From Anaerolineales bacterium (lineage in GTDB: Bacteria; Chloroflexota; Anaerolineae; 4572-78; J111), in the NCBI GenBank assembly GCA_020634935.1, contig JACKAT010000052.1, positions 1-41,081 of the forward strand: a stretch of DNA of 41,081 bases, in the 5' to 3' direction. The position numbers and the translations under genes were made by a program. Below, piece by piece: positions 40,604-41,081 of the stretch. Position 1 is the first letter of the stretch. Each line of letters starts with the position of its first letter. The notes beneath the pieces were generated by a model. It saw nothing but the letters and a program-made list of their open reading frames with translations, was not told the DNA's origin and did no database searches.

Positions 40604-40840
40604 ATGAAGATCTTCATAATATACAACCTTGAAGGTGAGATTCTCTCGGTTTCAAAAGTCGAGCAAATCCCAGAGGATTTGGATCAGCCCTTTGTTTTTT
40701 TGCCTGACGAGGAGAGCGTCCTTGAAATCGAAGCAACAGAGAACCTTGCGAAGCTATCGCCGCTGCAGTTTCACAAGCAATACGTGATAGATATTGAGAA
40801 AAAGAAATTGATGAAAAAAACCAAGTCATCAGGAACGTGA
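40604..40840 (+). CDS. Small conserved-looking protein after fibre B
   Basis: 78 residues, mostly charged. MKIFIIYNLEGEILSVSKVE, PFVFLPDEESVLEIEAT and a basic tail (KKKLMKKTKSSGT). I recall similar short proteins near Chloroflexota eCIS genes, without a function. GGAAGGGA lies about 6 bases before the ATG, and the gene starts 24 bases after fibre B, so it belongs to the same transcript. No signal peptide or membrane segment. Confidence 0.65.
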   Translation: MKIFIIYNLEGEILSVSKVEQIPEDLDQPFVFLPDEESVLEIEATENLAKLSPLQFHKQYVIDIEKKKLMKKTKSSGT

Positions 40841-41081
40841 CGATCTTATGTCGGAACGAGGGGACAATTCACGACTGATTAGGCTGTGACGAAGCATAAC
40901 CACGGAAACGACAATGAGAGCGCAAATGGAACGACGTTGATTGTACTCAAAACGGGATTTGAGTCAGGGCAGTAGATGCTGCCTGAGTTGGAATCCAAAC
41001 AGGTCAACCTACGAGAAACCTGCTGTGCATCAGCAGCGCTATCTAAGTAGTTTTCAACTCTAAGTTGTTACATTAATTTAG
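40841..41081. other. Right-end non-coding stretch
   Basis: No supported gene. A bulged stem (TCAGG-g-CAG, loop, CTGCCTGA, about 40957-40979) lacks a following T-run, so it is not called a terminator. The cluster may continue or end beyond the window. Confidence 0.4.

Noticed and set aside
40957..40979. Stem-loop after the last gene
   Set aside because: The stem has a bulge and no T-run follows, so it cannot be called a terminator.
1..41081. tRNA, rRNA or riboswitch genes
   Set aside because: No cloverleaf, rRNA core motif or known aptamer pattern was noticed while reading; a covariance-model search was not possible here.

Overview
The window is most likely from a Chloroflexota bacterium (Anaerolineae/Caldilinea-like). 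I infer this from style, not from any marker gene: a SARP/BTAD regulator, a secreted protease ending in the FLPLI+K/R-type tail common in secreted proteins of that phylum, and the gene order. Almost everything from about 5.4 kb to the right end lies on the + strand as one closely packed cluster for an extracellular contractile injection system (eCIS, Afp/PVC/MAC-like phage-tail device).

Layout. 134-4456 is an unrelated secreted multidomain subtilase, closed by a strong intrinsic terminator (4492-4532). 4533-5413 has no intact gene; it holds an imperfect palindrome and a decayed TniB-like transposition ATPase. 5414-8937 carries a SARP-type regulator, a small protein and the eCIS AAA+ ATPase (Afp15 type). 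8934-14707 carries a 1692-residue DUF4157 protein whose C-terminus is a DNA/RNA endonuclease-like module plus a helix-hairpin-helix, followed by a SUKH-like putative immunity gene. 14969-17570 holds two accessory proteins (one YkgJ-like with a cysteine cluster), the DUF4255 terminator/cap protein (Afp16 type) and a carboxypeptidase-regulatory-like protein. 17600-33922 is the structural core: three sheaths, inner tube 1, a tail-assembly-chaperone-like protein with a DUF6760-like small reading frame in the -1 frame, inner tube 2, a long disordered protein, LysM hub adaptor, gpD-like hub, gpV-like spike, PAAR tip, gp25 wedge, two baseplate-J proteins and a P2-I-like tail protein. 34010-40840 is the host-contact and accessory end: a fibre-adaptor-like protein, two paralogous fibres with a shared N-terminus and leader, and between them a cPLA2/patatin-like phospholipase and a papain-like peptidase, then a small conserved-looking protein.

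How it works together (family knowledge plus inference). Tube 1 and tube 2 would form the inner tube on the gpD/gpV/PAAR spike. The three sheaths contract around it, gp25 and the J proteins build the baseplate, and DUF4255 with the AAA+ protein cap or finish the particle. The DUF4157 protein is the natural cargo. A toxin-like C-terminus followed by a SUKH-like gene is polymorphic-toxin architecture and would suggest bacterial targets or self-protection. The most unusual points are: the toxin/SUKH pair; a correctly phased G7 slippery heptamer abutting a stop codon, with the next frame lacking a good start; sheaths with near-identical ends but unrelated inserts; a duplicated fibre gene and leader bracketing two enzymes; and no obvious tape-measure gene.
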